Below are positions 9,758 to 17,495 of a DNA stretch of 64,000 bases, one piece after another; positions within the stretch are counted from its first letter, which is position 1, and each line of letters begins with the position of its first letter. Location of the stretch: assembly GCA_000154345.1 (NCBI GenBank), contig DS480346.1, positions 62,001 to 126,000 on the forward strand, written 5' to 3'. This stretch comes from [Clostridium] leptum DSM 753. GTDB lineage: Bacteria; Bacillota; Clostridia; Oscillospirales; Acutalibacteraceae. The notes under the pieces were generated by a model. It saw nothing but the letters and a program-made list of their open reading frames with translations. It had not been told where the DNA came from and ran no database searches. The translations under genes were made by a program, and so were the position numbers.

Positions 9758-10654
9758 ATGCAGATTTCTTTTAATGAAGCAACCGCATATAGGTGTTCGA
9801 ATCTACAATATGATCTTCAGCTTTGTGAAAAGGCTGGATTTGATTATATCGAACTACGTGGCGACATGCTATTAGACTATCTCGTGGAACATAAGGTGGA
9901 AGACCTGATTGATTTTTTTAGTAATAGTCATTTAAAACCTCACGCAATTAACGCATTATATACATATTGGGGGATGTTTGACAAACTTAATAGAAACGCG
10001 GAAAGGGACAGAGCATTGATGTCTTATTTTCTCACGTGTTGCCAAGTTTCCAAAGCTATTGGGAATCATTACTTCATTGTGGTGCCGGACTTACTCGATG
10101 ATGCAAATAATATATATTTTCCTCATGATGGTCAAAATATGGATTATCCGTATGATAGTAATGAAGTAACAGAGAAATATGTGTATATTCTGAGAAAGCT
10201 GGCGAAAATTGCAGAAGAGTACGAAATGAATCTTTGCTTTGAACCGGTAGGAAGTTGCGGTTGTGCAGTCCGCACTATTGATCATGCCTTACAGATTATT
10301 CAGGAGGTGGATTATAACAATGTAGGACTGGTTTTAGATAGCTTTAATTTGTATTTAAATGGTAAGTCCAATGATTTTTCAGATATCACCAAGGTTCCAG
10401 TGGAAAAGGTATTTGCGGTACATATTAATAATAGTGATGATATTCCTATCGGAATTTTAGATCATCAGCATAGACGTTTTGTGGACAGTGGATGCCTTAA
10501 TTTGCATGGTTTTTTATCTGCATTAAAGCAAATCGGATACACAGGTATGGTTTCTATTGAAACTTTCCGCCCTGAATACTATTGCTTGCCACCTCAAAAT
10601 GTCATATCAACAGCTTATGTTACCACCAAAAAATTAATTGATTCTTATCGGTAG
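9758..10654 (+). CDS. Sugar-phosphate isomerase/epimerase, TIM-barrel AP endonuclease 2 fold
   Basis: About 298 aa of the xylose isomerase-like TIM-barrel superfamily (IolE/IolI/Hyi type). Seen: the strand-1 end EKAGFDYIELRGD (about 24-36), a metal-site Glu in NLCFEPVGS (about 158-166), VGLVLDSFNLYL (about 190), AVHINNSDD, and a C-terminal GMVSIETF, matching the usual Glu/Asp/His/Glu metal ligands. A GTG at 9752 is in frame, but the ATG at 9758 is better spaced from AAGAGAGG. Last gene of the operon; it probably isomerises or epimerises the sugar released by the hydrolases. Confidence 0.85.
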   Translation: MQISFNEATAYRCSNLQYDLQLCEKAGFDYIELRGDMLLDYLVEHKVEDLIDFFSNSHLKPHAINALYTYWGMFDKLNRNAERDRALMSYFLTCCQVSKAIGNHYFIVVPDLLDDANNIYFPHDGQNMDYPYDSNEVTEKYVYILRKLAKIAEEYEMNLCFEPVGSCGCAVRTIDHALQIIQEVDYNNVGLVLDSFNLYLNGKSNDFSDITKVPVEKVFAVHINNSDDIPIGILDHQHRRFVDSGCLNLHGFLSALKQIGYTGMVSIETFRPEYYCLPPQNVISTAYVTTKKLIDSYR

Positions 10655-10738
10655 CCAAGATCACGCCCAAAGGACGTGGCTTGAAGGATAGGATTCAGTA
10701 AAGACCACAATATCAGCAATGCCTAAAGGAGCCAAATG

Positions 10739-10770
10739 AGTGACACCAATTGCATTTGGTGTCACTTTTA
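10739..10770 (+). terminator. Intrinsic terminator of the sugar/nucleoside operon
   Basis: Perfect 11-bp stem, AGTGACACCAA (10739-10749) and TTGGTGTCACT (10756-10766), followed by a short TTTTA tract. It lies 85 bp after the last gene of the operon. Confidence 0.75.
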
Positions 10771-10929
10771 CTAATGCCTTAACAAAGAAGTCCTAGTGCT
10801 TTGCCGCTGGGACTTCAAAAGCCGCCGGCTATGCCGGTAGGAGTTTGATGCTTAAGCAAAAGCAGCATCTAAACTGCTATAATGGTGAATGTGCAAGTTA
10901 CCCCAAAAAAGCAGAAAGGACGTTGCTCC

Positions 10930-11150
10930 ATGGCAAATAGTTTAGCACATACGAAATGGGTATGCGTATCATATAATATTTATATCGGAATATCGTAGGA
11001 AAATTATATACAACCAACTTAGAGCGGATATTAGAGACATAATTAAAGATTTGTGTAAATGGAAAAGGATAGAAGTCATAGAGGGACATATGATACCGGA
11101 TCATGTGGATCTTCTGGTTAGTGTACCGCCCCAATATAGCATCTTGTAGT
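10930..11150 (+). pseudogene. IS200/IS605-family transposase TnpA remnant
   Basis: From the ATG at 10930 the frame reads MANSLAHTKW, the usual IS200 TnpA start. After a frame change it continues as YRRKIIYNQLRADIRDIIKDL and EVIEGHMIPDHVDLLVSVPP. The core HUH motif, normally HVH, reads HVD here, so a metal-binding His is lost. At least one frameshift and a stop after about 70 codons, plus loss of the C-terminus with its catalytic Tyr, make it dead. Upstream, 10830-10860 holds a CCGGC-TAT-GCCGG hairpin resembling an IS200 left end. Confidence 0.75.
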
Positions 11151-11159
11151 TCATAATTT

Positions 11160-11510
11160 AACGCTCTGATCATTCCTCCATCTTTGTCAAATTCACCATT
11201 TTTTTGATGAACCAGTTGTATTTTGTATTATATCTCAACGCTTTCTATAAGGGAATGAATATTTTTCTGCTATCATTTGTATTTTTTTACTTGCTTTTCT
11301 GTGCTATTACTAAAATATAATTAACGCATAAAACGTTTGGTAATGAATTCATTAAAAATTTGACGCAGGATAGATATTAATCTAAAATTTTTACCACTTA
11401 CAGCTCATTTGATTTGAAATCTGAAGTAAGAGAATTGTCAAACTAAGAGCAACAGGAATTGATCTCAAAGACCCATAATTCCTGAGCAGAATGGAAATTT
11501 AAGACTTTGC
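11160..11510 (+). other. Non-coding stretch beside IS remnants
   Basis: AT-rich sequence with no credible gene on either strand and no recognisable RNA. It separates the dead IS200 copy from the IS256-type element and is probably decayed mobile DNA. Confidence 0.4.
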
Positions 11511-11514
11511 GAGG

Positions 11515-11536
11515 CCTGGCGTTAATTAACGCCAGG
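11515..11536 (+). terminator. Perfect palindrome, terminator-like
   Basis: The 22-bp perfect palindrome CCTGGCGTTA/TAACGCCAGG sits just before TTTCGTTTTA. It may be a terminator left from a lost gene or the edge of an insertion. Confidence 0.5.
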
Positions 11537-11603
11537 TTTCGTTTTAGTGTGGCAGGAGCAACGCGGGAAAGGTTTCTTCCTTTTGGATAAAACTCTCGAG
11601 GTA

Positions 11604-12730
11604 GTGTCAAGATAATTGCGCAAAATTGTTTGCAGGCTCCGGCTGAATGAGGTCAGCCGGCAATAAAGGCGTCATCTAAAGCCGTCTCCAGATGCTTCAT
11701 ATTCATGTACTTCTTGTTGCCCCACTGGGTGCCCGCCACATGGCGAAGCCGGGCGCAGACCAGCATCAGGGCGGAGTTGCCGTCAGGGAATGCCCCCACC
11801 ACCCGCGTCCGTCGGCGGATCTCACGGTTCAGCCGCTCGATCACGTTGTTGGTGCGGATGCGCGTCCAGTGCTCACTGGGGAAATCGCAGTAGGTCAGCG
11901 TTTCCTCGATGCCATCCTCGACCTTCTTGGCGGCCTCCTTCAGCTTCATGGCGCGCAGCTCGGCAACCACGGCCTTCGCCTTCTCGCGGGAGGCCATCTT
12001 GCTCTCCTGCGCATGGATCGCCTTGAGCATTTTTGCCACAATTCTGACCTTGGATCTGGGCACAACCGAGAAAACGTTGCGGTAGAAATGCACCGTGCAG
12101 CGCTGGTATTTGGCCTCGGGGAACACCTCGCCCACGGCCTCCAGCATCCCCATGCACTTGTCGCCGACAATGAGCTTCACGCCGTCCAAGCCGCGTCCGC
12201 GGAGCCACTGGAAAAAGCTGACCCAACTGGCCTTGTCCTCCTTCATCCCATCGGCGGCTCCCAAAACCTCACGGAAACCGTCCTCATTCACGGCGATTGC
12301 TACCAGAATCGCCACATTTTCGTACTCTCCGCCCCAGTTGCGGCGCAGGTAGATGCCGTCCACGTAGACGTATGGATAGCGCCCGCCCTGCAAAGGACGG
12401 TTCCGCCAATCCTCGATGTGAACGTAGGCTTTCTTGTTCAGCTCGCTGATGGTGGCGGGCGAAACCTTGCTGCCCCACAGCGCCTCCGTGATGTCCTCCA
12501 CCCGGCGTACAGAGACGCCTGCCAGGTACATCTCGATGAGGGCCTCCTCCACGCTGCCGCGGATCAATTCCTTGATTTGACCCTTGATTACTTCCTCGTT
12601 TAGCTGTACAATTTTCTCGGACATAGTTTGCTGTCTCCTTTCAGAATGGTGTGTCGTGACTTCATTCTATCAGAGCCTGCAAGCTATGTCTTCTTTTATG
12701 CATTTTCCAATTTGCGCAATTTATTGTACC
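11604..12730 (-). mobile_element. IS256-family insertion sequence with internal deletion
   Basis: About 1.13 kb, much more GC-rich than its surroundings. Imperfect terminal inverted repeats share the core AATTGCGCAAA (left near 11614-11624, right near 12711-12721 read in reverse) with partial matches on either side. One transposase gene fills it. No clear target-site duplication was seen at the ends. Intact relatives are about 1.3-1.5 kb; the shortfall matches the segment missing from the transposase. Confidence 0.75.
11653..12624 (-). CDS. IS256-family (mutator-type) transposase, internally deleted
   Basis: 323 aa versus about 390-410 in the family. The catalytic DDE triad appears present: Asp near 89 (YVDGIYLR), Asp near 153 (VGDKCMGML), Glu near 261 (NNVIERLNREI), with the family Cys/His pair in CTVHFYRN. 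The N-terminal DNA-binding region is shortened: KELIRGSVEEALIEMYLAG joins the first VEE-containing helix directly to the segment that usually follows about 70-80 residues later. The frame is preserved. It may be inactive, or act as a trans-competitor of full-length copies. Confidence 0.88.
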   Translation of the reverse strand: MSEKIVQLNEEVIKGQIKELIRGSVEEALIEMYLAGVSVRRVEDITEALWGSKVSPATISELNKKAYVHIEDWRNRPLQGGRYPYVYVDGIYLRRNWGGEYENVAILVAIAVNEDGFREVLGAADGMKEDKASWVSFFQWLRGRGLDGVKLIVGDKCMGMLEAVGEVFPEAKYQRCTVHFYRNVFSVVPRSKVRIVAKMLKAIHAQESKMASREKAKAVVAELRAMKLKEAAKKVEDGIEETLTYCDFPSEHWTRIRTNNVIERLNREIRRRTRVVGAFPDGNSALMLVCARLRHVAGTQWGNKKYMNMKHLETALDDAFIAG

Positions 12731-12735
12731 TTATC

Positions 12736-12775
12736 CTTGTTGTCAGCGAGGCAACAAGTTGTTTTTCTATACTGA
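12736..12775 (+). repeat. Palindromic hairpin element, copy A
   Basis: Stem CTTGTTG (12736-12742) and CAACAAG (12752-12758) around the 9-nt loop TCAGCGAGG, then a GTTTTTC tail. The loop is identical to that of copy C at 36539 and is the inverse form, with one change, of copy B at 35406. The outer part of the stem is degenerate. It lies just outside the right end of the IS256-type element. Confidence 0.7.
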
Positions 12776-12799
12776 GGACATATCATTCTCCAGGATCGG

Positions 12800-12824
12800 T
12801 CAAAATCGGCACCGCCGATTTTGA
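12800..12824 (-). terminator. Hairpin downstream of XRE regulator
   Basis: Perfect 11-bp stem TCAAAATCGGC / GCCGATTTTGA with a 3-nt loop, 10 bp beyond the stop of the leftward regulator gene. There is no good U-tract on that strand, so it may act as a 3'-end stabiliser rather than a strict terminator. Confidence 0.5.
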
Positions 12825-12834
12825 GTAAATAGGG

Positions 12835-13137
12835 TTATCTAATAAAGTCGTCAAGATGATACCCACGCAAAATTTTATATTTGCGTGTAATATCGTTCTG
12901 TAACTTGTAGTTGACATTCATATGGATATCCAGCAAAAAATCAGCGGACACACCATAAAGAATAGATAATTTTTTTAATGCAAACAGGGAAGGTTCAGTT
13001 TCTCCGGTTTCATATCGGGTATAACTTGACCTTTCAATTCCTAAATAATCTGCAAGCTGATTCTGAGAGTAACCTCTTGATTCTCTGAAAGCTTTTAATT
13101 TCTGTGTCAGGCCAGAGATTTCAATTTTTTTCTTCAT
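12835..13137 (-). CDS. XRE-family HTH regulator
   Basis: 100 aa. A Cro/CI helix-turn-helix occupies about residues 10-65 (LKAFRESRGYSQNQLADYLGI then SSYTRYETGETEPSL and LSILYGVSADFLL), with a short C-terminal tail and no peptidase or ligand domain. It is transcribed away from the second XRE gene at 13368, a common arrangement at the regulatory end of conjugative elements. A Cro/CI-like role is inferred. Confidence 0.85.
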   Translation of the reverse strand: MKKKIEISGLTQKLKAFRESRGYSQNQLADYLGIERSSYTRYETGETEPSLFALKKLSILYGVSADFLLDIHMNVNYKLQNDITRKYKILRGYHLDDFIR

Positions 13138-13367
13138 AAGTTTCTCCTCCTAAACAGTAGTGATTTTAATATTTATGAATGTTTTACAATTTATATAAAT
13201 TTATTTCAGTTAGTTAAAGTGTAAATTGGCAATACAGAATTGTCAATAAAAAAGGTGGATGTTTTTAACTGTTATACATAAATAGTAACTGAATAACTTT
13301 ATGTTAATTGCGAGCGAAACAGATATACTAACTTTATAAGAATCAAAAAATACAAGAGGTATTCTAA

Positions 13368-13712
13368 GTGAATGAGAAATTTAATAAGAAAGCGGTAGGC
13401 AGCAGGTTTAAGCAGTATCGGGAACAAAGCGGATTAACCCAGGAAACCCTGGCTGAAAAGGTTGGATTATCACCTAATTATATATCTGCAATCGAGCGCG
13501 GTGTTAATTTTCCCAGCCTAGAAAAGCTGATATTGATTATCAACGAAATCGGCGCGACTGCGGATCAGATTTTTACGGACGTTATCAAAAATACTTATCA
13601 AACCAGAGCTTCATTTTTATCGGAAAAGGTAGAATCTTTACCTTTTGACGAACAGCAGCGTATTTTTGCGGTAGTGGAAACGCTGATTTCAGAGGCAGAT
13701 AAACGACTTTGA
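13368..13712 (+). CDS. XRE-family HTH regulator
   Basis: 114 aa. HTH at about 10-65 (FKQYREQSGLTQETLAEKVGLSPNYISAIERG), then a helical tail ending in EQQRIFAVVETLISEADKRL. The ATG at 13368 has AAGAGG upstream. It probably forms an operon with the coiled-coil gene 18 bp downstream. The 230-bp divergent region to the 13137 regulator should hold their operators; no obvious palindrome was picked out. Confidence 0.87.
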   Translation: MNEKFNKKAVGSRFKQYREQSGLTQETLAEKVGLSPNYISAIERGVNFPSLEKLILIINEIGATADQIFTDVIKNTYQTRASFLSEKVESLPFDEQQRIFAVVETLISEADKRL

Positions 13713-13729
13713 TATAGGGGGGATAACAA

Positions 13730-14188
13730 ATGACAGACAAAGAAATGCTGGAAGCTGTACGGGCTATCATGAAAGAAGAATTAGAGCCGGTAAAAGAGGA
13801 TATCTCTAGTTTAAAGGAAGATACGGCAGCTCTAAAGACTGATGTTGCTGCACTTAAAACTGATGTGTCTGGCCTAAAGGAAGATACGGCGGCTCTAAAG
13901 ACTGATGTTGCCACACTTAAAACCGATGTGTCCAGCCTGAAGGAAGATACGGCGGCTCTAAAGACCGATGTTGCCACACTTAAAACCGATGTGTCTGGCC
14001 TGAAAGAAGATACGGCGGCTCTAAAGACCGATGTTGCCATACTTAAAACCGATGTGTCCAGCCTGAAGGAAGATACGGCGATTTTAAAGGAAGAATCTAG
14101 TATCACGCGCACAGCGGTTAACAAGCTTCTGGATTGGGCTGACGATGCAAGTATTCAGATCGTCCCCTTATTCAAAAAAGCGAAATAA
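13730..14188 (+). CDS. Heptad-repeat coiled-coil protein
   Basis: 152 aa, almost entirely coiled coil. The core is about four copies of a 21-residue unit, three heptads each, of the type LKTDVSSLKEDTAALKTDVAT, encoded by a 63-bp tandem DNA repeat. The C-terminus (about 120-152) is non-repetitive. No signal peptide or transmembrane segment. Its function is unknown. Similar small coiled-coil proteins occur in clostridial mobile elements, and a second one lies at the other end of this element (38203). Confidence 0.8.
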   Translation: MTDKEMLEAVRAIMKEELEPVKEDISSLKEDTAALKTDVAALKTDVSGLKEDTAALKTDVATLKTDVSSLKEDTAALKTDVATLKTDVSGLKEDTAALKTDVAILKTDVSSLKEDTAILKEESSITRTAVNKLLDWADDASIQIVPLFKKAK

Positions 14189-14195
14189 ATTCAAT

Positions 14196-14226
14196 GCCGG
14201 GAACCAGTTTCCCGGCTTTTATTTTT
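14196..14226 (+). terminator. Intrinsic terminator
   Basis: Stem GCCGGGAA / TTCCCGGC (14196-14216) followed by TTTTATTTTT, just after the coiled-coil gene. Confidence 0.85.
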
Positions 14227-14367
14227 GCGTCCGCAGTTCAGCGGGAGCAGCGCGGGCATATATTCCTGCAGATTGCGGAGAGAAAAGGAAGGAGAGAGGT
14301 TTCAAGGAGGGTATGAGAAAAGATGCAGGATAAAGACTTGTATCCAAAAAGGATCCAAGTCACACAC

Positions 14368-14390
14368 AAATGCAGGCAGAGCCTGCATTT
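14368..14390 (+). terminator. Hairpin in the non-coding region next to rep
   Basis: Perfect 10-bp stem AAATGCAGGC / GCCTGCATTT with a 3-nt loop. It adjoins the TTTGTATACAAA sites; it could be a terminator or part of an origin structure. Confidence 0.5.
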
Positions 14391-14403
14391 TAAGAAAATA
14401 TTT

Positions 14404-14506
14404 TTTGTATACAAAATAGGTGCCTTTGTATACAAAATGTGATTCAAAAGCTGCCACAAATCCCGTCGCTATGGGAAAAATTAGTGTTTCAAGATTTGTA
14501 TACAAC
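14404..14506. repeat. Three TTTGTATACAAA palindromes, putative origin or operator sites
   Basis: Two exact 12-bp palindromes TTTGTATACAAA at 14404-14415 and 14425-14436 are spaced 21 bp, two helical turns, and share the following AT. A third copy with one change is at 14495-14506. They lie in the roughly 420-bp gene-free gap 14227-14644 downstream of the replication protein gene. Binding by the Rep protein or by one of the XRE regulators is inferred from position only. Confidence 0.55.
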
Positions 14507-14644
14507 ATAAAAGGGACGGACTTTCCCCCCTAAAAAGTGGTGTACTGGAAAAGCCTCTGAACGGCGTTTAAAGACGTTTTTTATAAAGAAAGGAAAGACC
14601 TTCATTGGTACAAAAAAGTGCTGTAAAGCCAGTTGAGTGCTGCT

Positions 14645-15655
14645 TTAAGCCATGCAAGGACATATCAAGGATTCAAAATAACCGGGAGAGCTGGTATACC
14701 TTTCAAATTCGTCCAAATCGTAGGACGAGGGAACTTCCGGTTCGGGGAGCATGGTGGGTTCTGCGGTATATAAAGCGGAAAGAAGGTAACGCCGCAGATG
14801 GAGAATAGTTTTTCTGTGACGGGAAACAGAGCGGCAGACGGACATAACATGCGCGTCTGTGAGGGAAAGGAAGCGATCCCGCACCAAAGGGCGGGATACC
14901 ATTTGATTCCTGTTCAGCTTTACAGTAGAAGCAGAGGAAAGACACGTTTCTGTTATTACCTCTAAAATCGCTTTCAAAACGGAAGGATCGGCGCCTTGCT
15001 GCAGGAGATTATCAAATTTAATTTTCTTTTTCATTTCGTCCACAAACTTTTCTTTATCAGACACAACAGTTTGTTCAGTATTTAGTAAATCAGTATTTGG
15101 TATATCAGTATTTAGTAGTTGCTGTTTTTCTGCATGGTGGTTTTCTGAATACGGGTTTCCCGGAAGCAGGTTTTCGACCTGCTTTTCTTCTGCTTTCGGC
15201 TTTCCCGTATGCAGAGATTTCATCATTTCTTCCTTTGAAATTCCCTGGGCTGGGGTGCCGTCAAAATTAAAATACTCTGTTTTTCCGCTGTCATAGGTGA
15301 CGCAGCACAGGTCTAAAAGGTATTCTACCTTTACGCAGCGTTGTCCTTCGGGCTGCGGTTCCTCATAAATATCTGTTTGATAATAAGAAATCTTTCCGTT
15401 TTTCCTTACCGGATATTTTACCCAATATCCGAATTTTACCAGCTCACGGATACCGGAATAGACGCTCTCCCGCCCGTCTGTATGTGAATGAATGATATTT
15501 TGAATAATAATTTTCCAATCGTCTGGCTTTGATAAAATGAAAGAGTGAAGGCCGACGGCTTTAAGGCTTAACCGCCTATCGTCGAAATGAATATTGCACA
15601 TAGTGGTATAATTTTTGTTTTTATGAACCCGGAAGATAGTTTCTGTATTGAACAT
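14645..15655 (-). CDS. Replication initiator-like protein of a conjugative element
   Basis: 336 aa. The first 100 residues resemble the winged-helix N-terminus of RepA/helix-turn-helix proteins of clostridial elements (FRVHKNKNYTTMCNIHFDDRRLSLKAVGLHSFILS, then RELVKFGYWVKYPVRKNGKI). The middle is low complexity with a short repeat (LLNTDIPNTDLLNT); the C-terminus is helical. It is the last gene of the leftward transfer cluster, separated from the coupling protein gene by a terminator. A role in element replication is inferred from position and N-terminal similarity. Confidence 0.65.
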   Translation of the reverse strand: MFNTETIFRVHKNKNYTTMCNIHFDDRRLSLKAVGLHSFILSKPDDWKIIIQNIIHSHTDGRESVYSGIRELVKFGYWVKYPVRKNGKISYYQTDIYEEPQPEGQRCVKVEYLLDLCCVTYDSGKTEYFNFDGTPAQGISKEEMMKSLHTGKPKAEEKQVENLLPGNPYSENHHAEKQQLLNTDIPNTDLLNTEQTVVSDKEKFVDEMKKKIKFDNLLQQGADPSVLKAILEVITETCLSSASTVKLNRNQMVSRPLVRDRFLSLTDAHVMSVCRSVSRHRKTILHLRRYLLSALYTAEPTMLPEPEVPSSYDLDEFERYTSSPGYFESLICPCMA

Positions 15656-15690
15656 AAGTAAAAACCTGCTTTCTTAAAAAATTTTGATTA

Positions 15691-15723
15691 AAAAAAGCAG
15701 GCCGGAAAAACCGGCCTGCTTTT
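15691..15723 (-). terminator. Intrinsic terminator of the transfer operon
   Basis: Stem AAGCAGGCCGG / CCGGCCTGCTT (15695-15721) with a U-tract on the minus strand. It overlaps the stop codon of the coupling protein gene. Confidence 0.85.
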
Positions 15724-17491
15724 AGGAGTAGCTGTTAAATTGTTTTTTCTGTGCTGGCGGCTCATAATCTGTTTCTAAAATAAATGGTTCTGGATTATGG
15801 GTTATAAACCGATGGTGAACCGAGCCAATTAGCGTCTCTCGGCTTGCATACCGAATAGGTTTTAAAGGGTGGGAAGGAATATTGAAAGGCTGATTTAATA
15901 TAATATTCCAATCGGAATACCGCTTTAGCGTGGTGTGCATAGGGTGATTTCTGGTTTTTAAAAATATCCATTCTCCCATAGGCAGCGTTCGTATTTCGTC
16001 CGGTGTCATAAGAGGCCGGGCAATCATTTGAAGGCTTTGATTGCTCCCTTTTCGGCCGCTTCCAGAACTGGAACCGGTTGACACGCTGCCGGATAAAACC
16101 GTTTGATTTCCAAGCGATTTAGACAATTCCTCCGCAGCTGGCGAAAGGGGAGAGAGGCCGCCAAAAATAATGTTCTGGCAGCACTCCTTGATGGTTTCCG
16201 CACCATAACGGCCATAGTTTTCTTCTAACTGGGAAAGGGATTGGATAATGGGAACCTGCAGAATGTTTCTGCTTCTGCCCGCCGAAAACATAGCTTCCGC
16301 GTCGGGAAATGCGGGCATCGTTCCATACTCGTCAAGGAAAAAATACATTCTGCGGTCTAATTTGTTTCCATGATGATTGGCAAATTCGATACATTCATCA
16401 TAGAGCTGCTTAATGATTAACGGAACCAAAAATTGCTTTGACTTATCGGCTTCTGGAAATACAATGAAAACAGCGGATTTTTCCGTACAAAGCTTTTCCG
16501 TATCCAGGCCGTTGTCAAAGCAGATTAACTGTTCTATTTCCGAATCAATGAAGGACAATAACCGGCTGATCGCCGTCGATATTACAGAGGCCATGCTTTC
16601 ATCGGGTGCGGCTAAGGCTGCTCCTGCCAGCCATTTCGCTTTGTGTTCCGGTGGAAGCTGCCGCATGAGCTTATGAAAATAGGTTTCCTTATTTTCGCTG
16701 TCACTGTCCTTTTCCAGCAGTTCCAAAATGATTTTAAAAACAGAGACGATGTGCCGTTCCTCTTTTGGACAAAACTCTGATACCAGCAGAATTACAGAGG
16801 CGATCAACCCCTCTGCGGAATCATAGAAAAAAGCGTTTTGGCCGCCGCCGTCGAAGCCCTTAGTATGCACAATAGACCTGGCGGTAATTTTAGTGTATTT
16901 TTCGGCCCTGGCGAGATATTCCGGCTTTCCGCTTTCTTGATATAAAGCTATGTATTTGTTTACCAGATGGATTAGATTATATTTATCGCTGCACAGGGGA
17001 AAACGGAGGTCAAATACATAGGGCGTAAAGCCGTAGCAATCACGGGCAATTCCCGCATAGTCCCGGAACACATCGCCTTTACTGTCCGTACAAACAAAGC
17101 TGCAGCCGCAGGCAAGAGTGTATTCGATATTGGGATAAAGGAAAAAGGTGGTTTTTCCTCCCCCGGTGGTGCTGATTGCAAGGGTATGGCTGTCGGAACA
17201 GTCAAGGCGGCACATGGGAGTCCCCTTTTTCCGTTCAAAGCCTATTACGATTCCAGCGTCCTTTGAATCCGGCAGATTCTTTCCCTGTCTCCACAGATCA
17301 GGAGTAAAGGCTGTAAGAGGGTATGCCTGAGCAATCTCCTTTTGCGTGGCAAAACGGGCCTTTCCGTGTTGCCCGTCGCCAACGGTTTTTGCTTTGATGG
17401 AGTTTAAATTTTTTCCCTTAGAGGAAAGAATTACAACAAGAACGAGTAAAGGGACGATAATTGCCAGCATGATATAAAATTGAACCGGCAT
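15722..17491 (-). CDS. Type IV coupling protein, VirD4/TraG family
   Basis: 589 aa. One N-terminal transmembrane helix (about 5-25) and a long ATPase domain with Walker A TTGGGKTT (about 107-114) and Walker B YFFLDEYG (about 384). The insert after Walker B (MPAFPDAEAMFSAGRSRNILQVPIIQSLSQLEENYG) is characteristic of TraG/VirD4 proteins of Gram-positive elements. It delivers the relaxase-DNA complex to the mating channel. Its ribosome site lies within the end of the ArdC-like gene, whose stop is 4 bp upstream. Confidence 0.93.
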   Translation of the reverse strand: MPVQFYIMLAIIVPLLVLVVILSSKGKNLNSIKAKTVGDGQHGKARFATQKEIAQAYPLTAFTPDLWRQGKNLPDSKDAGIVIGFERKKGTPMCRLDCSDSHTLAISTTGGGKTTFFLYPNIEYTLACGCSFVCTDSKGDVFRDYAGIARDCYGFTPYVFDLRFPLCSDKYNLIHLVNKYIALYQESGKPEYLARAEKYTKITARSIVHTKGFDGGGQNAFFYDSAEGLIASVILLVSEFCPKEERHIVSVFKIILELLEKDSDSENKETYFHKLMRQLPPEHKAKWLAGAALAAPDESMASVISTAISRLLSFIDSEIEQLICFDNGLDTEKLCTEKSAVFIVFPEADKSKQFLVPLIIKQLYDECIEFANHHGNKLDRRMYFFLDEYGTMPAFPDAEAMFSAGRSRNILQVPIIQSLSQLEENYGRYGAETIKECCQNIIFGGLSPLSPAAEELSKSLGNQTVLSGSVSTGSSSGSGRKGSNQSLQMIARPLMTPDEIRTLPMGEWIFLKTRNHPMHTTLKRYSDWNIILNQPFNIPSHPLKPIRYASRETLIGSVHHRFITHNPEPFILETDYEPPAQKKQFNSYS

Positions 17492-17495
17492 AAAT

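Noticed and set aside
11692..12603. 303-codon rightward frame antisense to the IS256-type transposase
   Set aside because: High-GC shadow of the transposase gene; composition and residue bias are not protein-like.
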